Assembly (NCBI RefSeq): GCF_027887165.1
Contig: NC_077233.1
Location: 226,262,872-226,326,871, forward strand
DNA length: 64,000 nt
DNA from: Monodelphis domestica
Taxonomy: Eukaryota; Chordata; Mammalia; Didelphimorphia; Didelphidae
Direction: 5' to 3'
Of this stretch, positions 35,419 to 47,261 are shown piece by piece (position 1 is the stretch's first letter; every line of letters begins with the position of its first letter). A model generated the notes under the pieces. That model searched no databases and was not told where the DNA came from. It saw nothing but the letters and a program-made list of their open reading frames with translations. Position numbers and translations under genes: made by a program.

Positions 35419-36389
35419 TTTCTACCAGGACAAATAGCCCACATGAATATTTGGGATAGAGATGTCTCAAAATTTGTGCATCTCACATTTCTTCTGAGCT
35501 ACTGCAATTCTTCTTTGCTCCTAGAGCAGTGTCTTCTTTGATGTGGACTTTCCATGCAGGACAGTCCTGAGCCAGCATCTGCCATGTTTCATAACCCATG
35601 TCAGAGTTCTCCAGAAAGCTCTTGAGAGTGTTCTCATATCACTTCTCCTGACCTCCAAAACCTCTGTGTGAGCCCTTGCCTAATAGTCTTTTTTGGCAAA
35701 TGCATTTGGCATCTGAACAACCTGGACAAACTCCAATCACTAGAGTCTTAGTCTCTGCAGTAGAATCAGAATGCCTAGCTGTCCAACTTGAGAAAGGACC
35801 TCAGTGTCCAGTACCTTATCTTGCAAGGTAATCTTCAGAATCTTCTTAAGACAATTCAAATGGAAACAATTAATTTTCTTTAGATTTCAGAGACATACAA
35901 CTATGAGGCCAGCACAACAGCTCTGCAGATTATAAGGGGAGAAAAGGGTTTAATTTTTAAAGGGTTGGACTTGATTATTTAAGAGTTTGGTCACAAGGAA
36001 TTTAATTAATTTCAAAGAGATTTACTTGCAATCTATTTACAAAATGTAGAAAGAGTGAAGCAAGAAATCAGAGAGAGGATAAGATATCTAGCCTGAGCAC
36101 TAAGTAATTTACTCTCAGCCCCTCTGGTGAGTGAGACTTAGTTTCAGCTGACCTTGGCAAAGCTGAGGAACCAGGCAGTTTCTCAAGAGTATAGGTCTTT
36201 CCTGAGGCCGGTCTCTTCAGAGAAAAGCTAGCAGTTGAATCAGCTTTTTCACTCACCATGTGTCAGTCCAGTTAGCAGACCTTCTGCCCCTCTTCACCAA
36301 CCTCAGCTTGAAAACATGAAGAATTGAACTCCAACAGAAGTGGAAGTCCAAGTTGAACTTCACTCCAAGAAAACCCACTCTGTATAGCA

Positions 36390-36392
<3 letters not shown>

Positions 36393-36468
<76 letters not shown>
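36393..36468. repeat. TC dinucleotide microsatellite
   Basis: About 38 TC units with one TTT interruption at 36443-36445. It directly abuts the tail of a SINE. Confidence 0.97.
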
Positions 36469-36469
36469 A

Positions 36470-36575
36470 ACCCTTATTTTCCATCTTGGAATCAATACTG
36501 TGAATTGATTCCAAGGCAGAAGAGGGTAAGGGGTAGGCAATTGAGGTTAAGTGACTTGCCTAGGGTCACACAGGA
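36470..36575 (-). mobile_element. SINE fragment next to TC repeat
   Basis: The plus strand shows CAACCCTTATTTTCCATCTTG (tail), GGTTAAGTGACTTGCC and GGGTCACACAG, the 3' half of the tRNA-derived SINE. The head is missing. Confidence 0.85.
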
Positions 36576-36734
36576 CTCTCTCTTTTAAAGGCATTTTCTC
36601 TTGTGTCACTTCCCATAATTTCACATCTACCAATCACAGCTGATGCTCTGCTCTAGGACTGCCCAGAAGGCAGTTAGTCAACTCTGATTCATTACCCATT
36701 ATCGTACACATGGGTCACAGACCTCCCACTTCAT

Positions 36735-36915
36735 TATTAAGTGGGATATTTGCACTTTTGGTGATTAGATCTAAATGGGCAGATCTTCATACTTAACTTT
36801 TAAGTACCATGTTTGCACTTTTTGTGATTGAATTTAAAAATAGGCAGGTCTCCATACTTAACTTTTAAGTAAGGTGTTTATCCTTATGGGGATTAAAATC
36901 TAAAAAAATAGACAT
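36735..36915. repeat. Tandem repeat, about 65-base period
   Basis: Units contain a TTTGCACTTTT-type core and CATACTTAACTTTTAAGTA, the latter at 36788 and 36853. A third, weaker copy follows. Located inside the probable LTR. Confidence 0.75.
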
Positions 36916-37604
36916 GAGTTACAATTTAAATCTTCATTGTTACAATAAGGGGAGAGCCAAATCCAATCTTCACAAGACCTACAGTTTGGTAGGCAGCCTA
37001 ATAACTCTTCTCTTTCCCACATTTCTTTGGTACCTCCCAAATACTGAGCTAGCTCTGGACATGTGTGTGTCTACCTCATCATTTTTGTGTACATAACTAC
37101 AGAGTATACGGCCAACTTACCCAAAGCATTGAAAATTTCTACATTTGCAGTAACCAATAGTGCAGTAATGGCTGGTAGAGAACCTGTTTTCTTGGTGTTA
37201 ACTTTCAGATGAAAATTAGTACAAGTAGCAGAGAATTAATTGATCAGTATTCTGTCACATCTCAGCCTTAGAAGCTGCACTGAGTGCCATCATTTGCAAA
37301 TAGAAAATCATGCAACTGCCCTCTACATTAGCCTTGGTTTGTAGCCTTTTCAAGTTAAATAATTTACTGTCAATGTTGGAGCTGACCTTGATGCCATTTT
37401 TGTCCTCACTGAAGGCATCCAAAGAGCACCATGCTAAAAGGTACAGGGGCCCACACAGCCCTGTTTCACTTCATTTGAGACTGGGAAAGTGTGCAAGTAT
37501 CATGTATTATCCAAAACCTGTGAACGCATGCCTTCAAGAAGCTGTTGTACAATAATCATGAACTTTTCTTGTACCTCTTAAGGCATTCATAATTCATTTT
37601 GTAG

Positions 37605-37735
37605 CTATTTTTATGTATCATATCTTTCTAATAGGCTGTGAGACCCAAAAGGGTATGGTCTGTGTCTTAGGTGTCTTTATATCATCAAAAGCACCTAGAG
37701 TATACTTTGTGTATACTGGGCATCAAAAGGATATC
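37605..37735 (+). mobile_element. L2-like 3' end fragment
   Basis: TAGGCTGTGAGACCC, TGGTCTGTGTCTTAGG, and CACCTAGAGTATACTTTGTG follow the order of L2/MIR-type 3' ends. It lies within or beside the RTE LINE. Confidence 0.5.
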
Positions 37736-37843
37736 TGATGAACCAAGAACAGAATCTCTGAGCTAAGAGTTCTCAAAAGCTATCTAGTCTAACACATACT
37801 TGAACAAGACTTCCCCCTTGTAGCATACTTTAAAAGAAAGCAT

Positions 37844-38038
37844 CCAGGAGTTGTGAAGTGACTCAGTGGAGAGTCAGGCCTGGAGATGGGAGGTCTTGGA
37901 TCCAAATATGGCCTCAAATATTTCCTAGCTATATGACCTTGAACAAGTCACATAACCTCCCTTACCACTTTTCTGCCTTAGAACTAATATCTAGTGTTGA
38001 AAGGTAAGGGTTTTTGCTTTGTTTTGTTTTGTTTTTTA
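37844..38038 (+). mobile_element. tRNA-derived SINE inside the RTE LINE
   Basis: Head GTGACTCAGTGGAGAGTCAGG, GGATCCAAATATGG in B-box position, CAAGTCACATAACC core and AAGGTAAGGGTTT tail. Flanks AAAGAAAGCATC and ACAAAAGGCATC look like a worn target-site duplication. Confidence 0.85.
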
Positions 38039-39907
38039 ACAAAAGGCATCAAGACTTTGCCTGAAGACCAGGCAACCAGATTTCACCATGATCTGCCACA
38101 AGACCTAACAACTGAAAATATCAAGACCTTGATCAGATCAACAAATATCTACAGGTCTCTGCTTTGCTTCTGGCATTTTTTCCTGGAGTTGTTGAGCAGC
38201 AAGACCATTTTCTCAGGTAGATGACCATCTTCCAGATGAAGAATCAGCCTGTTAAAGAAGACTCTGGCAAGATTCTTATCAGCAATGACTAAGAAAGATA
38301 CCTCTCTGTGATTAGCATTAGATGACCCATTTCCTTTTCCTTTATACGTGTGGACAGTGGAAGCATTCTTGATCTCCTGCAGGATGACCTCTTGCCATAT
38401 ACCCTAGATTTCAGTTCAGTCAGCTTTTGTATGATTAGTGGACCCTCTGCCTTGGAAATCTCTGCTGAAATGGAATCAGCACCAGGCACTTTGCCAAACA
38501 AAAGTTGCTGAATGGTGTTCAAAATTTATTTTTCAGTTAGAAGCTCAGCTAGAAAGGGATTGACTTCAACCTGAGGTAAACAGCCAATGACTTCTGCTCT
38601 GATTGATGGTGGTCTTTTGAGATCACTATGGAAGGGCACAACCTATCTCCCAGGATAGTATCCTTATCACTCATCAGTGTGGCTCCATCAGCACTGAGTA
38701 GTTGAGATATATCATAAGTCTTAGGCTAATAAATAGCATTCATGGTACCATAGAAGCACTTTGGGTTATTGCTATCAATGTAAAACTGAATTTCATTCCT
38801 TTCTTACTGAACCAAGAATTCTGCATTTCCCTAAGCTTTGATTGCATTTTACTTTATATAGAATTAAATTCTGCCTTCTTAGAGACAGATGGACTATCGG
38901 GCGATAAACTCTTTGAATTCTTGTTTTTCATTTAGTAGCTTCTGAATTTCCCTGCCATTTCCATCAAGCTAGTCTTGATGTTTGCCAGTATTCTGACCCA
39001 AATGAGTAAACGAGGTGCTGTACACCAAATCTCTGAAAGCTGCCCACACCTTTTCTGCTCCACCATTGCCAGCTATGTGTTGGTTCAGCTTTCCCTCCAA
39101 GTCGACAACAAAGTATTCGAGCTTGGAGAAGCTCTCTAAACTGTTGACATTAAGTCTTCTGGTAGTCATCTTGTCTTGGGGCTGTAGCTTTCATTGAACA
39201 TGAATGTTTAACTTGGAAAAGATCAAGTCCAGCATTCTATGCCAAATATCACCTTTATCATTCTCACATCCTAGCTGTTTCTTCTCTTCACAATGACAAA
39301 ATCTAATAAATGCTAATATTCACTGTTAAGATGCATCCATGAAGTTTTATTGTGTTTAGGTAAATGCAAGGTAGTATTGGTGATGGGGTCATGAGACATA
39401 CAAATCTTCAGTAGTAAATGAACCATGTTGTTGCTGTTTCTGAACTCCATTCCCCCCAAGGACTCCCTACCATGTCTGAAAGTCTGTATCTATTATGGCA
39501 TTAAAGTCATTCAGAATGACAAACTTGTCTTCTTTTGGCACACTGTTGATGAACATCCTCAGGTCTTCATAAATTTTTTCTTTAACCTCATCAGGATTCA
39601 TTATGATGGGAGTATCCACACTGATGTCAGTGGTGTGGCACTTTCTTGCAAGTGGCAACCACATTGTCATAAACCTTTTGGGAAGCCTATATGATTGTGG
39701 ACTACATATATTTGATTGTAAAACCTATGCCAGCTTCATGGTGCTACTCATCATGGTGACCACACTAGAATAACCCAAGCTCCAACTTTGGTAAGTTGGC
39801 CTTCATTTGCCAGCCTTGTTTCAGTCCAGGCCACTATATGAATGTAATATCTGCTGAATTCTTTTGCAACGAGAGTTGTTCATCTTTCAGATTTTCATCT
39901 TCTAGAT

Positions 39908-40078
39908 TTTTTTTTCTTTCTTTTAAAAAAATCTTTACCTTCTGTCTTAGAATCGGTGCTAAGTATTGATTCAAGACAGAAAAGTGATAAGGGAAAGGCA
40001 ATTGGAATTAAGTGCCTTGCTTAGAGTCACATAGCTAGGAAGTGTTTGAGGCCACATTTGGATCCAAGACTGAATTAA
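39908..40078 (-). mobile_element. tRNA-derived SINE
   Basis: The plus strand starts with a T-rich end and ATCTTTACCTTCTGTCTTAG, then GGAATTAAGTGCCTTGC, CACATAGCTAGGAAG and TTTGGATCCAAGAC. The head is truncated. Confidence 0.85.
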
Positions 40079-40414
40079 GACTAAAAGATTCATTATGAAA
40101 CATAATTTACTTAGGAAAAACAATTGTGGATAATGTATTTTCAAAAACTGGATAAAGTAAAGCTTAAACAAATTACTGAATTGAACTTCTCAAAGACAAA
40201 ATCAAAATACATCTAGAAGATGGAAATTATAACATAGCCCAGAGGGTTACAAAGTACTCATTTGTATAGACATTATTGATCCCCAATGATTTTGTCCTAA
40301 GAGGAAAATCTCAAGATGAGAAATATTAAGTGGGGTGAGAATAGATGAATGGAAATCTTTTTGAGCACTTTGATTTGTTTTTTTCTATGTCAATTTTTCC
40401 TTACAAGTATATAT
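40079..40414. other. Unclassified AT-rich DNA
   Basis: No gene or confident repeat. Confidence 0.35.
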
Positions 40415-40940
40415 TTTTAAATAGTTATTGATATCTTTTGTTTTTATATTGTCAACATTTCTCCCAGGATTTCTCTCCTTCCTCACATCTAGAGATCTAT
40501 CTCAAGAGAAAGAAAAATAGCAAAATTAATCAATATATTGAAAAAGTATTTTCCATATTCCATATACAAAATGTATTTTCTAATATTCCATATATCTGGA
40601 CCTTTTGTTTTTGGATAGGAGTATAGTTGGGGTGTCTTCTCATGTCTTTCCTTTGAATGTGTTATGCTTGATTTGTAAATTTTAAACATTCACTTTTGAT
40701 TGATGTTTCATGATTATTAATCTTGATCTTTCCATTTAAATTCCTGTAGTCATTGTATATATATATATACACACACACATATATATATTGCTTTCTTGCC
40801 TCTGTTTACTTCACTCTATATCAATTAAGTAAGTCTCTCCATTCTTCTCTATATTCAACATGCTGTTTTTACTATCACAGTTAATAGTCATCTTTGTTTC
40901 CAGTTCTTTGCTTCCACAAAAATACCTTGATTTCTAATAA
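40415..40940 (-). mobile_element. Old L1 LINE 3' UTR fragment
   Basis: The plus strand reads TAGTTATTGATATCTTTTG, ACATTTCTCCCAGGATTTC and TTTACTTCACTCTATATCA, then CAGTTCTTTGCTTCCACAAA, matching 16880-17300 and 18230-18260 in the older L1. A TA/CA microsatellite lies at 40757-40789. Confidence 0.7.
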
Positions 40941-40944
40941 TAAA

Positions 40945-41015
40945 TAAACCTCTAAAAATAAATAATAAATAAATAAATATACAAAATAAAAATAAATAAA
41001 TAAACCTCTAAAAAT
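40945..41015. repeat. AAAT-rich microsatellite
   Basis: Imperfect AAAT/AATA units. Confidence 0.85.
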
Positions 41016-41019
41016 ATAA

Positions 41020-41452
41020 TACTTCTAGTAGAGAAACTAATTTAACTAATTTACAGGGAGAGGGTAGGGTTGAGAGGAAAATAGGGTCTCCCTATATTTT
41101 CAAAGTTATCCCTGTTGATTGAAGAGTTCAAGATATATTCAAATCCAGGAAATAATGTTATCTTTCCCTAAGGGGAAATGGCAACAGCAAATGCTGATGG
41201 GTTTCTTCTGAACTAAACCCAAAAGTCTTCTCAGCACTCAGTCATGTAGATAATTAATGACCAAGGAGAGAGATTTTCTTCCAACTTCTCTTTCCAACAG
41301 TCAGAGAAGGAAATGAAGATCAGGCAGCTGGATTTCCCTTCAAGATTCCATTGGAACTGCCTCCATCTCAGTTGATTGGTGTTTTACCAAGTTCCAAGCC
41401 TCTTGCTTTTCTACAGATCCATTTTGTCACTTCTCAAAATCCTCGTTAACAA
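41020..41452 (-). repeat. LTR of the retroviral fossil, left copy (3' LTR)
   Basis: On the minus strand it begins TGTTAACGAGGATTTTGAG. It shares a 160-base block with the right copy. The outer boundary is approximate. Confidence 0.55.
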
Positions 41453-44149
41453 ATCCTCATTTTTTTTTTACTTTGGCAGAATTTACATCCAGTAATTCTG
41501 CATTAGTCATTTCATACTCACCATTCATATTATTAATGATTCTTAACTGTCTAAGCTATGATACTATGCTATTTTAAAGTATTTCACAACCCCCCAAAAT
41601 AAAAATCCTAATATGTCTTTACTATTCTAAACTGTCTAACCCTATTCTAAGATTTGGGTTAAGTAAAGTTGGTTAGGTCAAAGAAGTATAATACAGAAAT
41701 ATGATTTTGAAAATAGTAACCAATGCAACAATTTAAACAGTTTGTAAACAATATAACTTCCTTATTTCCTAATGACTATAGCCTGTTCTAAGTAAAAGTT
41801 TTTATAAACAACATCCGTTCCTAACATTACTATATAGCTTAACTTATATTAAATATGCTATGTCTTTAATATATCTAGAATTTTAAATAATTTGCCTAAT
41901 CTAGCTTTATGTGTTAGTTGTTAGAATGTCAGTAACCTAACCTTATACAATTAGAATGTTAGTTCCATTAGCATTTTACAAATGTACAGTTTTGTCTGTA
42001 CACATTTTACATATGTATAATTATGATACATTTTTATGAGTTCTGTTCAGTCATGAAGATAAGAAAGTGTCCTTTGAATTTTCCACAGAAACTCACAATC
42101 ATATCAGTATGATATTAGGGTGTGTTCTAATTATGAGATGTTACAATCCAGGAGATTCCTTTTTCACATTGTACTTATGTGTGATTATATATGTGCATGT
42201 ATCTATGTGTGAAGCTAACATGTATGATGAATTCTTATATGACCTCATCACCATCAGTTCTAGATTTCATAGTCTCTCCATGTCTTTGGTGTTGACTGTA
42301 GAATACATGCATGCCTTGGGTTTTTAATCTGTGCAGCTTACACATGTTGTCTATCATCTCACCTTGACTGAAGTCCAATGTTCTTTAACATACAGGAAAA
42401 TGCATGTATGTAAGTTCTTTGTATGCCTGTGTAAGATTGATTTTTCTTGTTTGCTTGTGCATGGAAGTTTGAATTCTTTATGCATGCCTGTCAGTCTTTA
42501 TGATTTGGTTCTTCATGTGTGGATGTCTGCTTTTCTATGTGATAATCTTCAAGTGTGGTATGTGTAGTATGTTGTACTAAGTAGATTTTTAAGATATATC
42601 TTATGATTTTGAAATGTGATAGTCATATCATTTGATGTTTATTTTTACAAGGGGTTTCATTTCATGTAGAATTGGCTTCTTTGAGATGTTTATATTAGAT
42701 TATCTTGACTTCTGAATTTTTCTTGGAGATAAAATTTTCCTTTATGGTTCTTATGTTCTTGTTGGTATAGATAAAATTCTACATAATGTAATGTGTTTTG
42801 CAGAAATGTGTCTTCTTAATTAACTTTGTTTCACTTTCAATGTTGTAATTGTAAACAGAGATTGTTTCTTATTGGAGCTATAATCTTCATATATGGGGCT
42901 ATTCCACCATTGCTTTTTTTTCAGTGCTTATATTGTTTTAATCTGTACTCTCGTGTCTCTCCTTTGTATTGTTGTTGTTCTTGTGTTGTGTGCAGTACTT
43001 TTAATTTTGTTATTCTTCTTCTACTCTCATGTATAGATTTCCATTTATAGGGACAATTGTTTGGGCTATTGGCAATACTTCAGATATTTTCTTATGCATT
43101 TTCTTTAGGTTGTTATTCCTTGTTCTTCTTTAAAAGCTGGTAATGTTATGGGAATAAAGTCATTTTACATGCAAAGCATGATACCATGGATCTTTCCCAG
43201 ATACTTTGACTAATGTGGGAGTAACCATAATCACATCTAGAGGACCTATCCATCTTGGTTCTGTATATGTTTCTCCATTAAAATTTTTCACATATGCTGT
43301 ATCTCCTAGTTTTATTTTGTGCAATGAGGAATCCAGTGGTACCCTTTGTACTAACAATCCTAGCTTCCTTAGTTATTCCAGTCTGTTTTGTTTTTCAACT
43401 AGGTATTGAAGTAAACATTCTCCTTTTAACATGGACAAATATGATGGTTTAGCAGTCCTACTACGCCATAAAGTTTGACCATATAACATGCAAGTCACTT
43501 CCGGGTCTTTTTCTTAGTTGAAATAATGCTAGTGGAATAACATCTATTCATTTCAAATGGGTTTCTGAACAGAGTTTTCCTATTAATGTTTTCAATTCTT
43601 TATTCATTCATTCAACTTGGTCTGAACTCTGTGGCCTATATACATCATGGAAATTCTTTTAATACCCAGGTTCTTATATATTTCTTGCAAAATTTGAGAA
43701 GTAAAATGAGTCCCTCTATCTGAGTCTATGGTATCAGAAATGCCTTACCTAGAAACTATGTCTTTCAGTAAAGATCGCACTACTGTGGCTGTGTCATTTT
43801 TCTTAGCTGGATATGCTTCAACCCAGTGTCAGTCTATCCACAATAACCAATGACTATTTGAATCCTTTGTCTTTAGGCATGTACATGTAGTCTATTTGTA
43901 GACATTGGAAAGGCATATAACTTAAAGGTCTGCCTCCCAATGCTATGTTCTTAAAATGTCCTTGATTAAATTTCCTACATATATCACATGCCTGACAAAT
44001 TCTAATGGCATCTGTTGTAATCCCTGGGGCCATCCAGAATCTTTGTACCACATCTAGAATAGATTGCACTCCATAACGACCTTTGGAATGAATCACATTG
44101 TTGTTATAATTTTCTGGGGAGAATTGGTTTTCCTCAAGCTACCCTCCAC

Positions 44150-44330
44150 CTCTTTCTAACAGTCAGAGAAGGAAGTGAAGTTCAGGCAGCTGGGTTTCCC
44201 CAACTGTTCCCTTCAAGATTCCATTGGAACTCTGTCTCCATCTCATTTCATTGGTGTTTTACCAAGTTCCAAGTCTCTTGTTTTTCTGTAGATCCATTTT
44301 GTTACTTCTCAAAATCCTCATTAACACTTG
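44150..44330 (-). repeat. LTR of the retroviral fossil, right copy (5' LTR, truncated)
   Basis: On the minus strand it begins TGTTAATGAGGATTTTGAG and matches the left copy before running directly into integrase-like sequence. Confidence 0.6.
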
Positions 44331-45399
44331 TGCCTCAATCCTAGATGTATTAGTTCCTGCAAGAGAGAGGTTAGAAATATTGCTCCATGTTAGAGATTCT
44401 CTAATGTCCCAGATCGATAGTGTGCTCATTTCTAATCCTGCCCTTCTCAAGAACACTTTCTTTGCAAAGAAGTCTGTTCTCCAAGTTCATGCTCTCCCAT
44501 CCTTTGGGATGTTGGTTGCCCCAAGAAACTTTGATTCTCTTTCTCCTAAAGAAGGATGTTATCCTTGAAGGCAAAACATTCTCTCAGAAGTCTTTCTGAG
44601 CACCAAATCATGGCAGATTATATTCATTTCAAGCTCTGTATCTCCTATTACAGAAAACATCTCACCCTCCATAGAAATATTCAGTAGAACCCATTTCCAT
44701 TACTGTGTTGAGACATTTTTTCTCTCTTGATTTCAATCCCTACCTTTGCTTCTTTATTGTCCTATAGCCTTTTCTTCCCAAAACTACAGTTCTTTTCCTT
44801 TCAACATTTACCAATCATTTTAGAATATATCTCACATTCTCTTCTACCATCTTTACTGCCTCTGTCTTCTCTGCACCCTCTCATTCTGTAGTTTAGTCTC
44901 ACATAAAATCATGATTCACCTGTAGGCAGCATTGTGAAATTTAGTCTATGATGTTTCTAGCCTGTTCCTCCACCCTCACTTTATGTTCCATTTTCTTTTC
45001 ATCTCCAGGCATACTTTTAGAGAGAAATCTCTTAATGTCTTTGTTATTTTGTTCTTTTTAAAACCATATGTATCTTTCTCCTAATTATTTTTCTTTTTTC
45101 TTGAGGTAGTCAGTCCTCCATCTTATTGGTCACAAGATCCACAAGCCTTTAATTCCTGGTTAAAGCTGATCTACTATCTAGGAATAAGGCTAATCATGAA
45201 ATATCCCATTCCTCATACTCCCAACTCTCAATGGCAGTATGGGTAGCATTTCCAATATTTATCTAAAAATCATTTATAGGACTTTCCACAAAGATGATCT
45301 TCATCTCAAGACATTAATTGAATATCCAAGTCAAATTGATAGTATACCAGACACAAAAAAAAATTACAAATTATTTCTTACCATGCAATTTTACTCAAT
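44331..45399. other. Unclassified pyrimidine-rich DNA
   Basis: C/T-rich DNA with no gene or confident family. The open frames here lack domains. Confidence 0.35.
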
Positions 45400-45905
45400 T
45401 TTGACTCCTTGCATTTACACAGGTCACCTCTCATGCTTAGAAGGCATGGCCACCTCATGTCTTTCTTTACTTTGCCCTCTAAAAGGCTAAGCTCGAGTAC
45501 CATGAAGGCTTCCCTGTCTACTTTGCCTCTTAGAATTCTTGCAGAGCAGTTTTCATCTACTTTCCCCACCTACCGTCTATGTTAATATGCCGTATAGACT
45601 ATCCCCATGTTGGTGAACCTATGGCTTGCATGCCAGAGTATGCCAGAGCAGGCTGCTCCCTTCCTCCTTTCCATGAACACCTGAGGACATTTCTCACTTC
45701 ACCTGTCCGTGTGCCCAGCAGCCCAATGGGAGCACTTCCTCCCTCCCATGTCTGGGGTAAGGTGGGGGGATCATATGTAGTGTGAGGGTTTTCAGTTTGT
45801 GCACCCAGTCTCTAAAATGTTCACCATCACTAGAGACTACAATCTTAAAACTTGGCTTTAATTCTTTATTGTATCCCTAAGTCTTTAACACAGCATAACA
45901 CATAT
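45400..45905 (+). mobile_element. L2-like LINE 3' end, split by a hAT-type element
   Basis: Left piece 45400-45600 has a GGCTAAGCTCGAGTACCATGA block resembling the L2 region before the end. Right piece 45842-45905 reads TTATTGTATCCCTAAGTCTTT and AACACAGCATAACA, like the L2 terminus. A transposon lies between. Confidence 0.5.
45604..45833. mobile_element. hAT-like nonautonomous DNA transposon, copy 1
   Basis: About 230 bases with inverted ends: GGTGAACCTATGG at the left and ATGTTCACCATCACTAG at the right. Likely 8-base target duplications are AGACTATC (45596-45603) and AGACTACA (45834-45841), with two mismatches. The interior (CCCAGCAGCCCAATGGGAGC, CTTCCTCC) matches the copy at 54116-54419. 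No transposase is encoded. Eight-base duplications and CAGTG-type ends point to hAT. Confidence 0.75.
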
Positions 45906-46650
45906 GAGGATAGGGGCTGGACATATGATTTCATTAATATAGGGAGCTCCCAGGTGGGGAAAGCCTGTCTACAAATGCAGGTTAGCACCTTCTTGCCAAC
46001 TGATGGTCTTAGAAAAGTTGCTTAGAACAATAGAAGATTTGAATGACTTGTCCAGGCCTAACTAGTCACTGTGCAACAAGAGGAGAAACTTAGTATTTTC
46101 CTTGTTTTAGGAAGGACTGTTTACTAATTATTATCTTTCCACACCATCTGCATGGTAATGCATGATACTCAGAAATGAACTAAACAGAATAATTTTGACT
46201 TAAGTTTTGCTATTCTTAGCATTATAAAAACATCTTCCTATACATTATTATATGAAATATACAACATATATCTACACCTATGAATGCAAATATGCATAAT
46301 GCACACATATATGTAACAACTCATATCTGGTCCAAAAAGGTTCAATCCATTTAATTGCTAAAACAGTTTAAATAATGTTCCTCTAGCTGATAAGTCTTTC
46401 ATTTATCTTAGTAAACCTTTACTCCATAAATCATTGAAAGACAAAGGCAATGTGAACTGATGGCTTATTTTTGAAACTATTCTGTAATTGAAGCATGATA
46501 TACTTTTACTATAGAGATGATATATATATTATATAGAAAATCAAGAACCCTCCAGGTAACAATGAATCATTAATATTTTGGGATGCTGCCTACAACCAAC
46601 CCTCTTCCATCACCCTGCCTTACCTATAATTTCAAATACATCATAGCTAT
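45906..46650. other. Unclassified intergenic DNA
   Basis: AT-rich. A faint MIR core (GACTTGTCCAGGCCTAACTAG) is visible near 46045-46065. No gene. Confidence 0.35.
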
Positions 46651-46655
46651 CTTTG

Positions 46656-46850
46656 TAAAAAAATAAATAAAATCTTTACTTTCTTCGTATCAATTCTAAG
46701 CTAGCAGAGTAATTAGGGCTAGGCAATTAGGGTTAAGTGGCTTGCCCCATGTCACATAGTTAGATAATTACCTGAGACTTGAACCCAGATCCTCATAGCT
46801 CCAGACCTGGCATTCTATCACTATACTACCTGGCTTCCCACTACTTGTCT
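46656..46850 (-). mobile_element. tRNA-derived SINE
   Basis: The plus strand has an A/T-rich tail, TCTTTACTTTCTTCGTATC, GGTTAAGTGGCTTGCCCC, TTGAACCCAGATCC and ATACTACCTGGCTTCCC (head). Confidence 0.9.
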
Positions 46851-47261
46851 TTCCAAAGTGGTATTGGTGCTGCTGCTTAACACCATAATTCAAGGTTTGA
46901 ATTCTGTTTTATTTCCTTCAAAAATATTAAGAAAAAAACTAAAATAATGTATATTCCCTCTCAAAAGACCATAAGTTTTTAAGATGTCAAAATTAATTTA
47001 CCATTATCAACCAAGAATGAAATACAAGGCATACATTTGGCAAGAGAGTAATATCAGCTTCTTTTGTAGATTTCTATGTGATTAGTTAGTGGGGGCAGGA
47101 AGCAGTGTGGTATGGGGGAGAAAAACCCTCTACCACACCAGTCTTCTTATACCTCACTCCACCACCAACATATTTTCTGATCCAGTGACAGTGGCTACCT
47201 AGATAAGACTACCACATAAAGCTATCACAAATAAGACATTCCATTTCTTGATTCTGGGCAT
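46851..47261. other. Unclassified intergenic DNA
   Basis: No gene or repeat recognised. Confidence 0.35.

Larger units (their letters stand above)
35924..36956. mobile_element. Probable LTR (retroviral fossil) inside the RTE LINE
   Basis: About 1 kb splits the RTE LINE. An 11-base direct repeat, ATAAGGGGAGA, occurs near its ends at 35935-35945 and 36946-36956. Composition near the left end resembles the LTR at 34207-34756 (GGTCAC followed by GGAATTTAATTAAT). A TC microsatellite with a SINE fragment lies inside, as do 65-base tandem repeats. Broken and old; orientation uncertain. Confidence 0.45.
35440..39905 (-). mobile_element. RTE-type LINE, decayed and interrupted
   Basis: Minus-strand remains of one RTE LINE in the expected order. 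The endonuclease is at about 39905-39440 (LADEGEL-like start region, then SVPKEDKFVILNDFNAIID at 39467-39530). Linker sequence 39170-38960 holds GKLNQHIAGNGG and HLGQNTGKHQD. Reverse transcriptase begins at 38522-38290 (LFGKVPGADSISAEISK) and continues at 37560-37140 (NEVKQGCVGP, KLFNLKRLQTKA). The C-terminus is at 35923-35440. A probable LTR (35924-36956) and a SINE (37844-38038) interrupt it, and part between about 37100 and the C-terminus is deleted. Stops and frameshifts are frequent; inactive and old. Confidence 0.85.
41020..44330 (-). mobile_element. Internally deleted class I-like endogenous retrovirus (fossil)
   Basis: A minus-strand proviral relic of about 3.3 kb. A repeat of about 165 bases occurs at both ends (41293-41452 and 44160-44328) and is interpreted as LTR sequence, with a longer LTR-like body at the left (41020-41452) and a truncated one at the right. 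Between them, 44100-43150 resembles the integrase of gammaretrovirus-like elements (zinc-binding part, then the C-terminal GPxxVI-like part). 43150-41453 would be the env and 3' region, not recognisable by eye. Gag and most of pol are absent. It is broken, with many breaks, and the LTR divergence suggests a considerable age. Confidence 0.7.

Noticed and set aside
36393-36468. TC repeat as a CRISPR-like or regulatory array
   Set aside because: Simple dinucleotide repeat; no spacers, and the organism is a mammal.
36253-36540. Open frame encoding a long RE repeat
   Set aside because: Translation of the TC microsatellite; not a protein.
1-47000. Possible SMURF1 exons downstream of TRRAP
   Set aside because: In human the gene facing TRRAP tail to tail is SMURF1, so it was looked for on the plus strand. 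No WW, C2 or HECT-like coding sequence was recognised in the window.
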